Program-made: the position numbers and the translations under genes
Assembly: GCA_903882745.1 (NCBI GenBank)
Contig: CAIRYG010000002.1
Location: 62,001-126,000 of the forward strand
Length of the DNA stretch: 64,000 nt
DNA from: an uncultured Gemmatimonadota bacterium
GTDB taxonomy: Bacteria > Gemmatimonadota > Gemmatimonadetes > Gemmatimonadales > Gemmatimonadaceae
Direction of reading: 5' to 3'
Notes under the pieces: generated by a model
The model's input: the letters and a program-made list of their open reading frames with translations, nothing else
Told to the model about the DNA's origin: nothing
Databases searched by the model: none
Shown: positions 9,430-17,106 of the stretch, in pieces
Numbering within the stretch: position 1 is the first letter of the stretch
How the letters are laid out: the number at the start of each line of letters is the position of its first letter

Positions 9430-10548
9430 GTGACCCCCGAACTCCCGAGCCTCGAACCCACGTTCGAGCTGCACGGATCGCGCATCTACATCGGCGCCGC
9501 CCTGCTCGACGAGGTCGGGCCGTTGGTGCGTCGCGCGCTCGGGACACGCCGCCTGGTGATCCTGAGTGACGACACCGTGGCGCCGCTCTACGCCGCGGGC
9601 GTGGCCGAACGCTGCGGGGTCGACGCGCAGGCGATACTCACGATGCCGGCCGGCGAAGCGCACAAGACCCGTGAGAGCTGGTCGCGCTTTACCGACATCA
9701 TGCTCGACGCCGGTTACGGACGCGACTCGGCGGTCCTCGCCCTCGGCGGTGGCGTCGTCGGCGATATGGCAGGGTTTGTGGCCGCGACTTACATGCGCGG
9801 AATTCCGGTGGTGCAGCTCCCCACCACGCTCCTCGCCATGATCGACGCCGCCGTCGGTGGAAAGACCGGCGTCGACACGCGCGCCGGGAAGAACCTGGTC
9901 GGGGCCTTTCATCACCCGACGTTGGTGATCGCCGATCCGCGCACCTTCCGGACGCTCCCCGTGGAGCAGCTGCGCAACGGGCTCGCCGAAGCGGTGAAAC
10001 ACGGGGTGGTGGCCAGCGCCGAGAACTTCGCCTTTATTGGCGCCAATGCCGCACAGATTGTGCAGGCCGGAGGCCCCGACGACCTCCTCGGTACCGAACT
10101 CGTGCGCCGGAATATCGAGATCAAAGCGGGAGTCGTCGCAGCAGACGAGAAGGAATCCGGGATTCGGAAGATCCTGAACTTTGGGCATACGATTGGCCAT
10201 GCCGTGGAAACTCTGAGCGGTTACACGCTGCTCCACGGGGAATGCGTGGCGATCGGCATGGTGGTCGAAGCGCGGATCGCTGCGGCGTTGGGACTCGCCG
10301 ATGCATCGGTCGCTGCGCAGATCACGCACGTGCTGCGCGAGGTAGGACTTCCGGTGACTGTGCCGAGCGCGATTGACGGACACGCGGTGCTCAACGCCAC
10401 ACGCACCGACAAGAAGGCGCGCGATGGTGCCGTGGAATACGCACTCCCGTCGCACATCGGTGCGATGGCGGGCGGCGATCGCGATTGGGGCACCCCCGTT
10501 CCGGACGCTGTGGTTCTCGACGCATTGCGCGAAACTGGACGGAAGTAG
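9430..10548 (+). CDS. aroB: 3-dehydroquinate synthase
   Basis: A 372-residue NAD-dependent enzyme of the shikimate pathway, converting DAHP to 3-dehydroquinate in the cytoplasm. Motifs seen: PAGEAHK at 73-79, the NAD-binding GGGVVGD at 106-112, the substrate region around QLPTTLLAMIDAAVGGKTG, and metal-ligand histidines in GHTIGHAVE and LLHGECVAIGM. The start is GTG at 9430; no in-frame ATG gives a better N-terminus. Length is typical (about 360). It follows the adenosyltransferase gene by 34 bases and is followed by a weak hairpin at 10556-10572. Confidence 0.95.
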   Translation: MTPELPSLEPTFELHGSRIYIGAALLDEVGPLVRRALGTRRLVILSDDTVAPLYAAGVAERCGVDAQAILTMPAGEAHKTRESWSRFTDIMLDAGYGRDSAVLALGGGVVGDMAGFVAATYMRGIPVVQLPTTLLAMIDAAVGGKTGVDTRAGKNLVGAFHHPTLVIADPRTFRTLPVEQLRNGLAEAVKHGVVASAENFAFIGANAAQIVQAGGPDDLLGTELVRRNIEIKAGVVAADEKESGIRKILNFGHTIGHAVETLSGYTLLHGECVAIGMVVEARIAAALGLADASVAAQITHVLREVGLPVTVPSAIDGHAVLNATRTDKKARDGAVEYALPSHIGAMAGGDRDWGTPVPDAVVLDALRETGRK

Positions 10549-10555
10549 GCCCTCT

Positions 10556-10576
10556 TCTGCGATTACCGCAGATTTG
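10556..10576 (+). terminator. Weak hairpin after aroB
   Basis: TCTGCG (10556-10561) and CGCAGA (10567-10572) form a 6-bp stem with a 5-nt loop, followed by TTTG. This is a short stem with a poor T-tract, so it is only a possible rho-independent terminator for aroB. Confidence 0.35.
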
Positions 10577-10657
10577 TGATAATCCCGTAAGCGTATCCCC
10601 TACAACATCTTAGGCGATTTCACGCTGCCTCAACCGCAAGACTCCGGTTCGCGGGTG

Positions 10658-10687
10658 TTGACCGTTGGCTCCCCCCCTGCATATCCT
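10658..10687 (+). promoter_or_regulatory. Sigma-70 type promoter for the sigma factor gene
   Basis: TTGACC at 10658-10663 and TATCCT at 10682-10687 with an 18-base spacer. It stands about 115 bases before the chosen ATG at 10803, giving a leader of roughly 110 bases. Matches to consensus are 5/6 at -35 and 4/6 at -10. Confidence 0.5.
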
Positions 10688-10802
10688 GACCCGTCAGAGT
10701 ATTTGGCACGCACGAGTCCAGAAGAGCACCACGAAGACCTGCCCGCGACCCAATCCAGCCATGGATCGGGTGTTCACTACCCAACGCCGTACCGGGGTGT
10801 GT

Positions 10803-11696
10803 ATGCAGCATGTGACTCAGCCGAAATCGAAGGGGTTCTTCCGTTCGTCCGCATCGTCGGCGTTCGATCAGTACCTCTTGGACATCCAGAAGCTCCCGCT
10901 CATCAAGGATGTGCAAGAAGAACGCCGCCTCGCCCGCCTCGCCCAGAAGGGTGACGAGGCCGCGGCAGAGCGATTGGTGACAGCGAATCTTCGATTCGTC
11001 ATCTCGTACGTCAAGAAGTATCAGGGCCACGGACTCGACCTGTCCGAACTCGTGGCCATCGGCAACGAAGGACTCCTCAAGGCGGTCCGTAAGTTCGACC
11101 CCGAGCAAGGCGTGAAGTTCATCTCCTACGCCGTGTGGTGGGTGCGCCAGGCCGTCCTCAAGGCGCTCGCCGAACAGACGCGCTCCGTGCGCATCCCGCT
11201 CAACCAGAACTCCCAGCTGATCCGCCTGTCGCGCGCCGAAACGGTGCTGGCGCAGGTGCTCAAGCGTGACCCGACCGACCACGAACTGGGTCGCCTGCTC
11301 GACGAGACGCCGGAGCAGGTCCGCGCGGCCAAGCAGATGTCCGCCACCGAGATCTCGCTCGACGCCCCCGTGGACCGCAGTGACCGCGAAGCCAGCACCC
11401 TCGGCGAACGTTTTGCCGGACAGGATGGCCTCGAGATCGAAGAAGTCACCGACTTCAAGCTTATGCGCGAGACCATCGACAAGGTCTTCCAGCGCTACCT
11501 CACGCCCCGTGAGCGCAAGATTCTTCAGCTCTACTACGGCCTCGACGATGGTGCCGAAGCGATGACCTTGGAGAAGATTGGCGCGCTGATGGGCGTGACC
11601 CGCGAACGCATCCGCCAGATTCGCGAACGTGCCTTTGAGAAGTTGCGCTCCTCGCCGGAAGGACGCTCGCTCATGGGCTTCTGGTCGCCGACCTGA
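10803..11696 (+). CDS. RNA polymerase sigma factor, primary-type (RpoD/SigA group)
   Basis: About 297 residues of the sigma-70 family. Region 1.2 (DQYLLDIQKLPLI) is followed by region 2 (LVTANLRFVISYVKKYQ, LDLSELVAIGNEGLLKAVRKFD, then the promoter-melting ISYAVWWVRQAVLKALAEQ), region 3 (IRLSRAETVLAQVLKRDPT) and region 4 with the -35-binding helix-turn-helix (MTLEKIGALMGVTRERIRQI). It lacks the long acidic region 1.1 of Escherichia coli RpoD, so it is a short primary or group 2 factor. ATG 10803 places region 1.2 about 20 residues in; an upstream in-frame ATG at 10665 would add a low-complexity tail and overlap the candidate promoter. A strong hairpin follows the gene. Confidence 0.88.
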   Translation: MQHVTQPKSKGFFRSSASSAFDQYLLDIQKLPLIKDVQEERRLARLAQKGDEAAAERLVTANLRFVISYVKKYQGHGLDLSELVAIGNEGLLKAVRKFDPEQGVKFISYAVWWVRQAVLKALAEQTRSVRIPLNQNSQLIRLSRAETVLAQVLKRDPTDHELGRLLDETPEQVRAAKQMSATEISLDAPVDRSDREASTLGERFAGQDGLEIEEVTDFKLMRETIDKVFQRYLTPRERKILQLYYGLDDGAEAMTLEKIGALMGVTRERIRQIRERAFEKLRSSPEGRSLMGFWSPT

Positions 11697-11747
11697 CCGA
11701 GATTTTCCCCGCCGCTGAACCTCCCGAGAGGGTTCCGTGACGGAACA

Positions 11748-11782
11748 CGAAGGGCCGAGCCTTTGATTGGCTCGGCCCTTCG
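11748..11782. terminator. Perfect 14-bp hairpin between sigma factor gene and glcD
   Basis: Bases 11748-11761 are fully complementary to 11769-11782, leaving a 7-nt loop (TTTGATT). No T-tract follows. A smaller hairpin (GTTCCG/CGGAAC, 11732-11746) precedes it. It probably ends the sigma factor transcript, but it lies only 13 bases before the glcD start, so any read-through glc transcript would carry it in its leader. Confidence 0.7.
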
Positions 11783-11795
11783 CGCATCTTAGAGG

Positions 11796-13205
11796 GTGCC
11801 CGTGGAAACCCTCCGCCGAATCGTCGGCGACCGCCATGTTCTCACCCGTAGCAGCGAGCTACTGGTGTACGAGAACGATGCCCTCCCGGGCTATCACAAA
11901 CGTCCCTCGCTGGTGGTGCTCCCGGGAACGGCAGACGAGGTGGTGGCGGTTGTGCGGGCGCTCTACGCCGCCGGCCGGCAATGGGTGGCACGTGGCGCCG
12001 GCACTGGCCTCTCGGGAGGCGCACTCGCCGATGATGTGGTGCTCTTGGGCCTGCATCGCCTCAAGAAAATCATTTCGGTTGATCCCATCGCGCGGCTCGC
12101 CGTGGTAGAGCCTGGCGTGGTGAACGCCAATCTCACCAAAGCCGCCACGCCGTTCGGACTTCACTACGCCCCGGATCCCTCGAGTCAGACCGCCTGCACC
12201 ATTGGCGGGAACGTGGCCGAGAACGCTGGGGGGCCCCATTGCCTGAAGTACGGCGTGACGCTGAATCACGTACACGCGGCAACGGTCGTACTCCCCGACG
12301 GCGAGATCGTGAAGCTCGCGGTACCCGCGGACCACGAGGCAGCGCTCGATCTGATGGGCGCGTTCGTCGGGAGCGAAGGGTGCTTCGGCGTGGCACTCGA
12401 CGTCACCGTGCGTCTCACCCCGAATCCCGAGGGGATCCGCACCATGCTCGCGGACTTCTCGAGCATGGACGATGCAGCGCATGCCACAAGCGCGATTATC
12501 GCGGCGGGTATTCTGCCGGCAGCGCTCGAGCTCATGGACGACGCCACGATCGCAGCGGTCGAAGCCTCCGTGTACGCCGCGGGTTATCCCACCGACTGTG
12601 CCGCGGTGCTGCTCGTGGAGGTCGATGGCCCGGAGTGCGGCCTCGACGACGATGCCGCGGCGATTGCGGCACTCTGCCGCGAGTGCGGCGCGCGCGACGT
12701 TCGTACCGCGCGCGATGCAACCGACCGCGCCCGACTTTGGCAGGGACGCAAGAAAGCCTTTGGCGCTATGGGGCGCGTCGCCTCGCACCTCGCCGTGCAG
12801 GACGCCGTGGTGCCGCGCACGCGCCTGGCGCCGATCCTCGCGCGTATTTCCGCGATTGGCACAAAATACGGCGTGCACGTGTGCAACGTCTTCCACGCGG
12901 GCGATGGCAACCTGCACCCGAACGTCCCGTACAACGCGGACGATCCGGACGAAAACGCGCGCGTCCACTCAGCCATGAAAGAGATCATGGAGCTCTGTAT
13001 CGCCGAGGGTGGGACGATCAGTGGTGAGCATGGCGTGGGGTTTGATAAGTTGCCATACATGGAGAAGCTCTTTCCCGGCGACTCGCTCGACGCCATGTGC
13101 CGCCTGCGCGACGCGTTCGATCCGCTACGGCGTGCCAATCCAGGGAAGGTCGTGCCATCGCACGCCTGTCGTGAATGGATTTCGGCACCGGGGTTCGAGG
13201 CATGA
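11796..13205 (+). CDS. glcD: Glycolate oxidase FAD-linked subunit GlcD
   Basis: A 469-residue flavoprotein of the FAD-binding type 4 family, with the dinucleotide-binding RGAGTGLSGGA near residues 68-78, a second FAD segment CTIGGNVAENAGGPHCLKYG and the C-terminal family signature GTISGEHGVG. With GlcE and GlcF it oxidises glycolate to glyoxylate, passing electrons to the membrane. The start is GTG at 11796 with AGAGG just upstream. The stop overlaps the glcE ATG by four bases (ATGA). D-lactate dehydrogenase is the main alternative, but the three-gene glcDEF order favours glycolate oxidase. No glcC-type regulator is adjacent. Confidence 0.9.
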   Translation: MPVETLRRIVGDRHVLTRSSELLVYENDALPGYHKRPSLVVLPGTADEVVAVVRALYAAGRQWVARGAGTGLSGGALADDVVLLGLHRLKKIISVDPIARLAVVEPGVVNANLTKAATPFGLHYAPDPSSQTACTIGGNVAENAGGPHCLKYGVTLNHVHAATVVLPDGEIVKLAVPADHEAALDLMGAFVGSEGCFGVALDVTVRLTPNPEGIRTMLADFSSMDDAAHATSAIIAAGILPAALELMDDATIAAVEASVYAAGYPTDCAAVLLVEVDGPECGLDDDAAAIAALCRECGARDVRTARDATDRARLWQGRKKAFGAMGRVASHLAVQDAVVPRTRLAPILARISAIGTKYGVHVCNVFHAGDGNLHPNVPYNADDPDENARVHSAMKEIMELCIAEGGTISGEHGVGFDKLPYMEKLFPGDSLDAMCRLRDAFDPLRRANPGKVVPSHACREWISAPGFEA

Positions 13206-14122
13206 GCACCGTGCTCACACCGTCGACCACCGACGAGCTCGCAACGATTGTGCGCGAGAGCCTGGCCGCGCACCGCTCGCTTGCGGTTCGTGGAGCTGGG
13301 CGCTGGGCACTGGCACTCACTCGTGCATCGGGAGCGGCGACGCCGCTCTCGATGGCGACGATGTCCGGCATCGTCGAATACGTCCCTGGCGACCTGACGC
13401 TCACAGCGCGAGCAGGAACGACGCTCGCCGAGATCGAGGGCGCCACTCGCGCCAATGGGCAGTGGTGTCCACTGCTGCCGTGGGGAACCGACGACGGGAC
13501 GCTCGGGGCAACATTCGCGACCGCAACGACTGGGCCCTTCCGCACTGCTCTTGGTGCGCCTCGCGACATCGCGCTCGGGGTCGAGTTCGTGGACGGCACC
13601 GGCGCCATCGCGCGCGGTGGTGGACGTGTGGTGAAGAACGTCGCTGGCTTTGACCTCACCCGCCTGATCGTAGGATCGTGGGGAACGCTCGGTGTCATCA
13701 CTGAGATCAGCATGCGATTGCGCGCACGTCCCGCGCTCGACCGTACCCTCGCGGTGCAGTGCGACGTCGACGACCCCGCCGTGCTGGAGCGCATCGACGC
13801 ATTCCGGCGCGGGCCGTACGTTCCGCTCGCGTGCGAAGTGCTGAGCGCCGAGCATGCAGGCGCGCTCGGACTCGGCGCGGCACGACTCGTGGTGCGGGTT
13901 GGCGGCAACAGCGCGTTTGTGGCGGAGAGTGTGCGGCGTATTGCGGAGTTGGGCACAATCGACGAGCGCGCCGCGGAGCTCTGGACCCAGTACCGCGCGC
14001 TCGACCCGCAGCGGCGGCATTTCACCAACGCCTATAGCTCACCACTTGCCGCTCGGATCAAACAAAAGTTTGACCCACACGGGATTTTGAATCCGAACGT
14101 CCTCGGCGAGGTCGCAGTATGA
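13202..14122 (+). CDS. glcE: Glycolate oxidase FAD-binding subunit GlcE
   Basis: A 306-residue protein of the same FAD-binding fold as GlcD but shorter, as normal for GlcE. Seen: an N-terminal RGAGRWALAL pyrophosphate loop and the conserved GRVVKNVAGFDLTRLIVGSWGTLGVITE block near the middle (KNVAGFD and GTLGVI are family hallmarks), and a C-terminal DPHGILNPN, which recurs in glycolate oxidase subunits. ATG 13202 overlaps the glcD stop (ATGA) and its stop overlaps the glcF start, so all three subunits are translationally coupled. Confidence 0.88.
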   Translation: MSTVLTPSTTDELATIVRESLAAHRSLAVRGAGRWALALTRASGAATPLSMATMSGIVEYVPGDLTLTARAGTTLAEIEGATRANGQWCPLLPWGTDDGTLGATFATATTGPFRTALGAPRDIALGVEFVDGTGAIARGGGRVVKNVAGFDLTRLIVGSWGTLGVITEISMRLRARPALDRTLAVQCDVDDPAVLERIDAFRRGPYVPLACEVLSAEHAGALGLGAARLVVRVGGNSAFVAESVRRIAELGTIDERAAELWTQYRALDPQRRHFTNAYSSPLAARIKQKFDPHGILNPNVLGEVAV

Positions 14123-15390
14123 GCGTGCCGGCGAGCGAAGCCGCAAAGCGGTTGCTCCCAGGCGCGGAGCTGTGTGTGCATTGCGGCTTCTGCCTGCAAG
14201 CGTGCCCCACCTATCTCGCGCTCGACGACGAGAACGATTCGCCGCGTGGTCGCATTGTGCTGATGAAGGCACTCGCCGACGGGTCCATCAGCACCACCGA
14301 TACAGCGGCGCTTGAGCATCTCGACCGGTGTCTCGGCTGCCGCGCGTGTGAGACCGCCTGTCCGTCAGGGGTGCCCTACGGACAGATGCTCGAGTCGACA
14401 CGGGAAAGACTGGCCCCCGAACGCCCGTTGCCGCTCATTGCACGCACGATTCTGTGGACCTTTGCACGACAGTGGTCGCTGCTCGTGGCGATGGCCGGCG
14501 CACGCCTCCTCCGCGCCACCGGAATCGCGAAGCTCCTGTCCAACCTCCCAGGAAGCGCTGGGTTCGGGATGGCCATGCTCCATTCCACGCGTCGTAGCGC
14601 ACATCCGCAGCCGTGGACACCGCGCGTCGGTGGCGAGCGTGGGACGGTTGCAACGCTGGACGGCTGCGTGATGGAAGGTCTGTTCAGCGATGTGAATCGC
14701 GCCACGGAACGCACCCTGAGCGAGAATGGCTACCGGGTGCAGCACGCGAGCGGTCAACGGTGCTGCGGCGCGCTGCATGCCCACGCGGGCGATGCCACAA
14801 CGGCGCGCGAACTCGCGCGCACCAACATCGTCGCCTTCGAACAGAGCGGTGCGGAATTCGTGGCGGTCAACTCCGCGGGCTGCGGCTCGATGCTCAAGGA
14901 ATACGGACACTTGCTGCAGGACGACGCGGCATGGCGCGATCGTGCCGTAGCGTTTTCGGCGAAGGTGCGCGACGTGAGCGAGCTGCTCGCGGTGGCAGGC
15001 CCGCTACAGGGCGCAGCCATCGGAAAGCGTGTGACCTATGACGCGCCGTGTCACTTGATGCACGGACAACGCATCCTGAATCCACCCCTCGCAGTGCTCG
15101 GCGCGATCGAGGGGCTGCATCTCGTGCCGCTCAACGACTGCGAGCAGTGCTGTGGGAGTGCCGGCATTTATAACCTGATCGAACCCGACGTGTCCGACCG
15201 CGTGCTTGCGCCGAAACTCGCAAACATTGAAGCAACCCACGCTCAGATTGTCGCGACGGGGAATCCGGGATGCTTGATGCAGATTGGCGCTGGGCTTGCG
15301 CGCTCCGGGAGCGACATCGTGGCGCGCCATCCGATTGAGTTGCTTGACGCGTCCTATGGCCGCCGGGCCCGGAACGGGCAGCCCACGTGA
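14119..15390 (+). CDS. glcF: Glycolate oxidase iron-sulfur subunit GlcF
   Basis: A 423-residue protein with two N-terminal [4Fe-4S] ferredoxin motifs, cysteines 19/22/25/29 and 71/74/77/81, each with the final Cys-Pro. Two C-terminal CCG domains follow (CCGALHAHAGD and CCGSAGIYNL), as in GlcF and heterodisulfide-reductase-like proteins. It carries electrons from the GlcD/E flavins to the quinone pool. A hydrophobic stretch around IARTILWTFARQWSLLVAMA may associate with the membrane. Its ATG overlaps glcE, and its TGA overlaps the GTG of the following HAD-like gene. Confidence 0.92.
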   Translation: MSVPASEAAKRLLPGAELCVHCGFCLQACPTYLALDDENDSPRGRIVLMKALADGSISTTDTAALEHLDRCLGCRACETACPSGVPYGQMLESTRERLAPERPLPLIARTILWTFARQWSLLVAMAGARLLRATGIAKLLSNLPGSAGFGMAMLHSTRRSAHPQPWTPRVGGERGTVATLDGCVMEGLFSDVNRATERTLSENGYRVQHASGQRCCGALHAHAGDATTARELARTNIVAFEQSGAEFVAVNSAGCGSMLKEYGHLLQDDAAWRDRAVAFSAKVRDVSELLAVAGPLQGAAIGKRVTYDAPCHLMHGQRILNPPLAVLGAIEGLHLVPLNDCEQCCGSAGIYNLIEPDVSDRVLAPKLANIEATHAQIVATGNPGCLMQIGAGLARSGSDIVARHPIELLDASYGRRARNGQPT

Positions 15391-16076
15391 CACGTCCGGT
15401 GTTCTTGCTCGAGTTCCATGACCTGCTCGTCGATACGCGAGCGGCCCGATTCGCCGCGCTCCGCGAGGCACTGCAGCACGAAGGCATCGCGATTGACGAT
15501 GATGTGTACGATGCCCGATTCGCCGGGCTGTCCATTGCAGATGCGGTGCGCGCTGCGGCGCAGGGCACCGCACTGGAACTTGACGAGACCGGACTCGACC
15601 TTGCCACGATGCGCGCCACCGCGGCCCAGATGGCAGCCGCGTCGCGCGGCATCACCTTGATGCCTGGCGCCGCCGAGTTTGTGCGGAATGCCGCATCGCG
15701 GGCCGTGGTGGGGCTTGTTGCGGCCACGTCGCGCACCGAAACGATGCACGTCGTGGAACTCGCAGGCCTCGCTGATCAGTTCAGCCATATCGGGTGCGAG
15801 GATGATGGAGGGGCACACACGACGCTCGCCGAGCGGTGGCAGGGCGTGCGGCGTCGGCTCGTGGCCCGGGTGTCGGCCAGTGAGGGCAATGCCGCGGTGA
15901 TGATTGCGCTGTGTGGAACGGGAGCTGGAATCGATGCCGCAAAGGGACCCGGGGTCCGGGTCTTTGCGACCGGAGCGGTTGCCGCCTCGATTGCGTTCCG
16001 TTCCGATGGATGGATCCCCACGCTCGAACGATTGACGGTATCTGAGTTGTTGGCCTTGGAGGCCCATTCCGAATGA
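15387..16076 (+). CDS. HAD-superfamily protein with non-canonical catalytic motif I
   Basis: A 229-residue protein with the layout of phosphoglycolate-phosphatase/CbbY-type HAD hydrolases. The usual DxDGTLVDT at the N-terminus reads LLEFHDLLVDTR. Aligned on the trailing VDT, the nucleophile Asp is replaced by Glu9, the acid/base Asp by His11, and the Gly-Thr by Asp-Leu. The motif II strand (LVAATSR) and the helical cap remain recognisable. The family dephosphorylates 2-phosphoglycolate and similar substrates, but with these changes the protein may be inactive or have another role. GTG 15387 overlaps glcF, and the stop overlaps the next ATG, so it is expressed with glycolate oxidase. Confidence 0.75.
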   Translation: MTRPVFLLEFHDLLVDTRAARFAALREALQHEGIAIDDDVYDARFAGLSIADAVRAAAQGTALELDETGLDLATMRATAAQMAAASRGITLMPGAAEFVRNAASRAVVGLVAATSRTETMHVVELAGLADQFSHIGCEDDGGAHTTLAERWQGVRRRLVARVSASEGNAAVMIALCGTGAGIDAAKGPGVRVFATGAVAASIAFRSDGWIPTLERLTVSELLALEAHSE

Positions 16077-17104
16077 TCACGCCCACTGCACTGGCCCCTG
16101 GCTTTGCGTCACAGGATGATTTTGGCGATGTCGGCGCCGAATATCACGCGCTCCGCGATACGGCTGGTTTGGTCGACCGGAGCAACCGTTTACGCATGCT
16201 CTTCACCGGCGGACAGCCAGCTGCGACGCTCACGGGACTCGTGACCAACGACGTGGTGTCCCTGCGCGCGGGAGAGGGACAGTTCGCGGGGGCGCTCACG
16301 GCCAAGGGAAAGATCATCGCCGACCTCCGCATCTTGGCTCGCACCGACGACGTGCTGGTTGACTGCGGCGAAGACTGTGGACCCGCATTTGCCGCGATGA
16401 TCCGACGGTATGTGAATCCACGACTCGCCAAGTACACCGACCTTTCGGCCGTGCTCCGCTGCGTTGGCGTGTACGGTCCAAACAGTGCGGCGGCCGTCGC
16501 CGCCGTCCTCTCGTGCGACACACAGGCGGTCATTGCGCTCGCGCCGCACCATCACCTCCGCACACAGTTCAACGACACCCCCGTCCATCTCCTGCGCTCG
16601 GTGGCAATCGGCAGCGACGGATTCGACTGTTTGGTGCCGGTGGAACAGGCCGCCGCACTGTGGACAGCGCTCGCGCACCAAGGCGCGCATCCGGTGGGAC
16701 GCTCAGCCTTTGAGATTGCGCGCGTCGAAGCAGGGATCCCTCGCTGGGGAATCGACATGACGGACGAGACCCTAGCGCACGAAGCAGGCCTCGACACACT
16801 CGGCGGTATTTCCTATACCAAAGGGTGCTACACCGGGCAGGAGACGGTCGCGCGGCTGCACTTCCGCGGTCATGTCAACAAACTGCTGCGCGTGGTGCGT
16901 GCCACCGCGCCACTTACCACCGGAGCGTCGATCGTGAACGCGGCCGGTGATGTCGTGGGAGATATCCGCAGCGTGGCTGTTTCTCCGCGTGAAGGGCACA
17001 TCGCGATTGCGATGGTGCGCCTTGCACATGGCGAGGGGCTGATGGCGGTGTCCGCGAGCGGTGCACAGACGCCACTCACGATCGACGCGCCGCCGACACC
17101 CTGA
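16073..17104 (+). CDS. ygfZ: YgfZ/GcvT-like folate-binding protein
   Basis: A 343-residue protein with the YgfZ signature KGCYTGQE at about residues 250-257, followed by VARLHFRGHVNK, and an N-terminal GcvT-like fold (GLVDRSNRLRMLFTG). YgfZ proteins bind folate and support the repair or activity of certain [4Fe-4S] enzymes; some members are named as tRNA-modifying proteins. Coupling by ATGA to the HAD-like gene and, through it, to the Fe-S protein GlcF fits an Fe-S maintenance role. The alternative, an aminomethyltransferase, is less likely because of the YgfZ cysteine motif and the absence of gcvH or gcvP nearby. Confidence 0.88.
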   Translation: MITPTALAPGFASQDDFGDVGAEYHALRDTAGLVDRSNRLRMLFTGGQPAATLTGLVTNDVVSLRAGEGQFAGALTAKGKIIADLRILARTDDVLVDCGEDCGPAFAAMIRRYVNPRLAKYTDLSAVLRCVGVYGPNSAAAVAAVLSCDTQAVIALAPHHHLRTQFNDTPVHLLRSVAIGSDGFDCLVPVEQAAALWTALAHQGAHPVGRSAFEIARVEAGIPRWGIDMTDETLAHEAGLDTLGGISYTKGCYTGQETVARLHFRGHVNKLLRVVRATAPLTTGASIVNAAGDVVGDIRSVAVSPREGHIAIAMVRLAHGEGLMAVSASGAQTPLTIDAPPTP

Positions 17105-17106
17105 CC

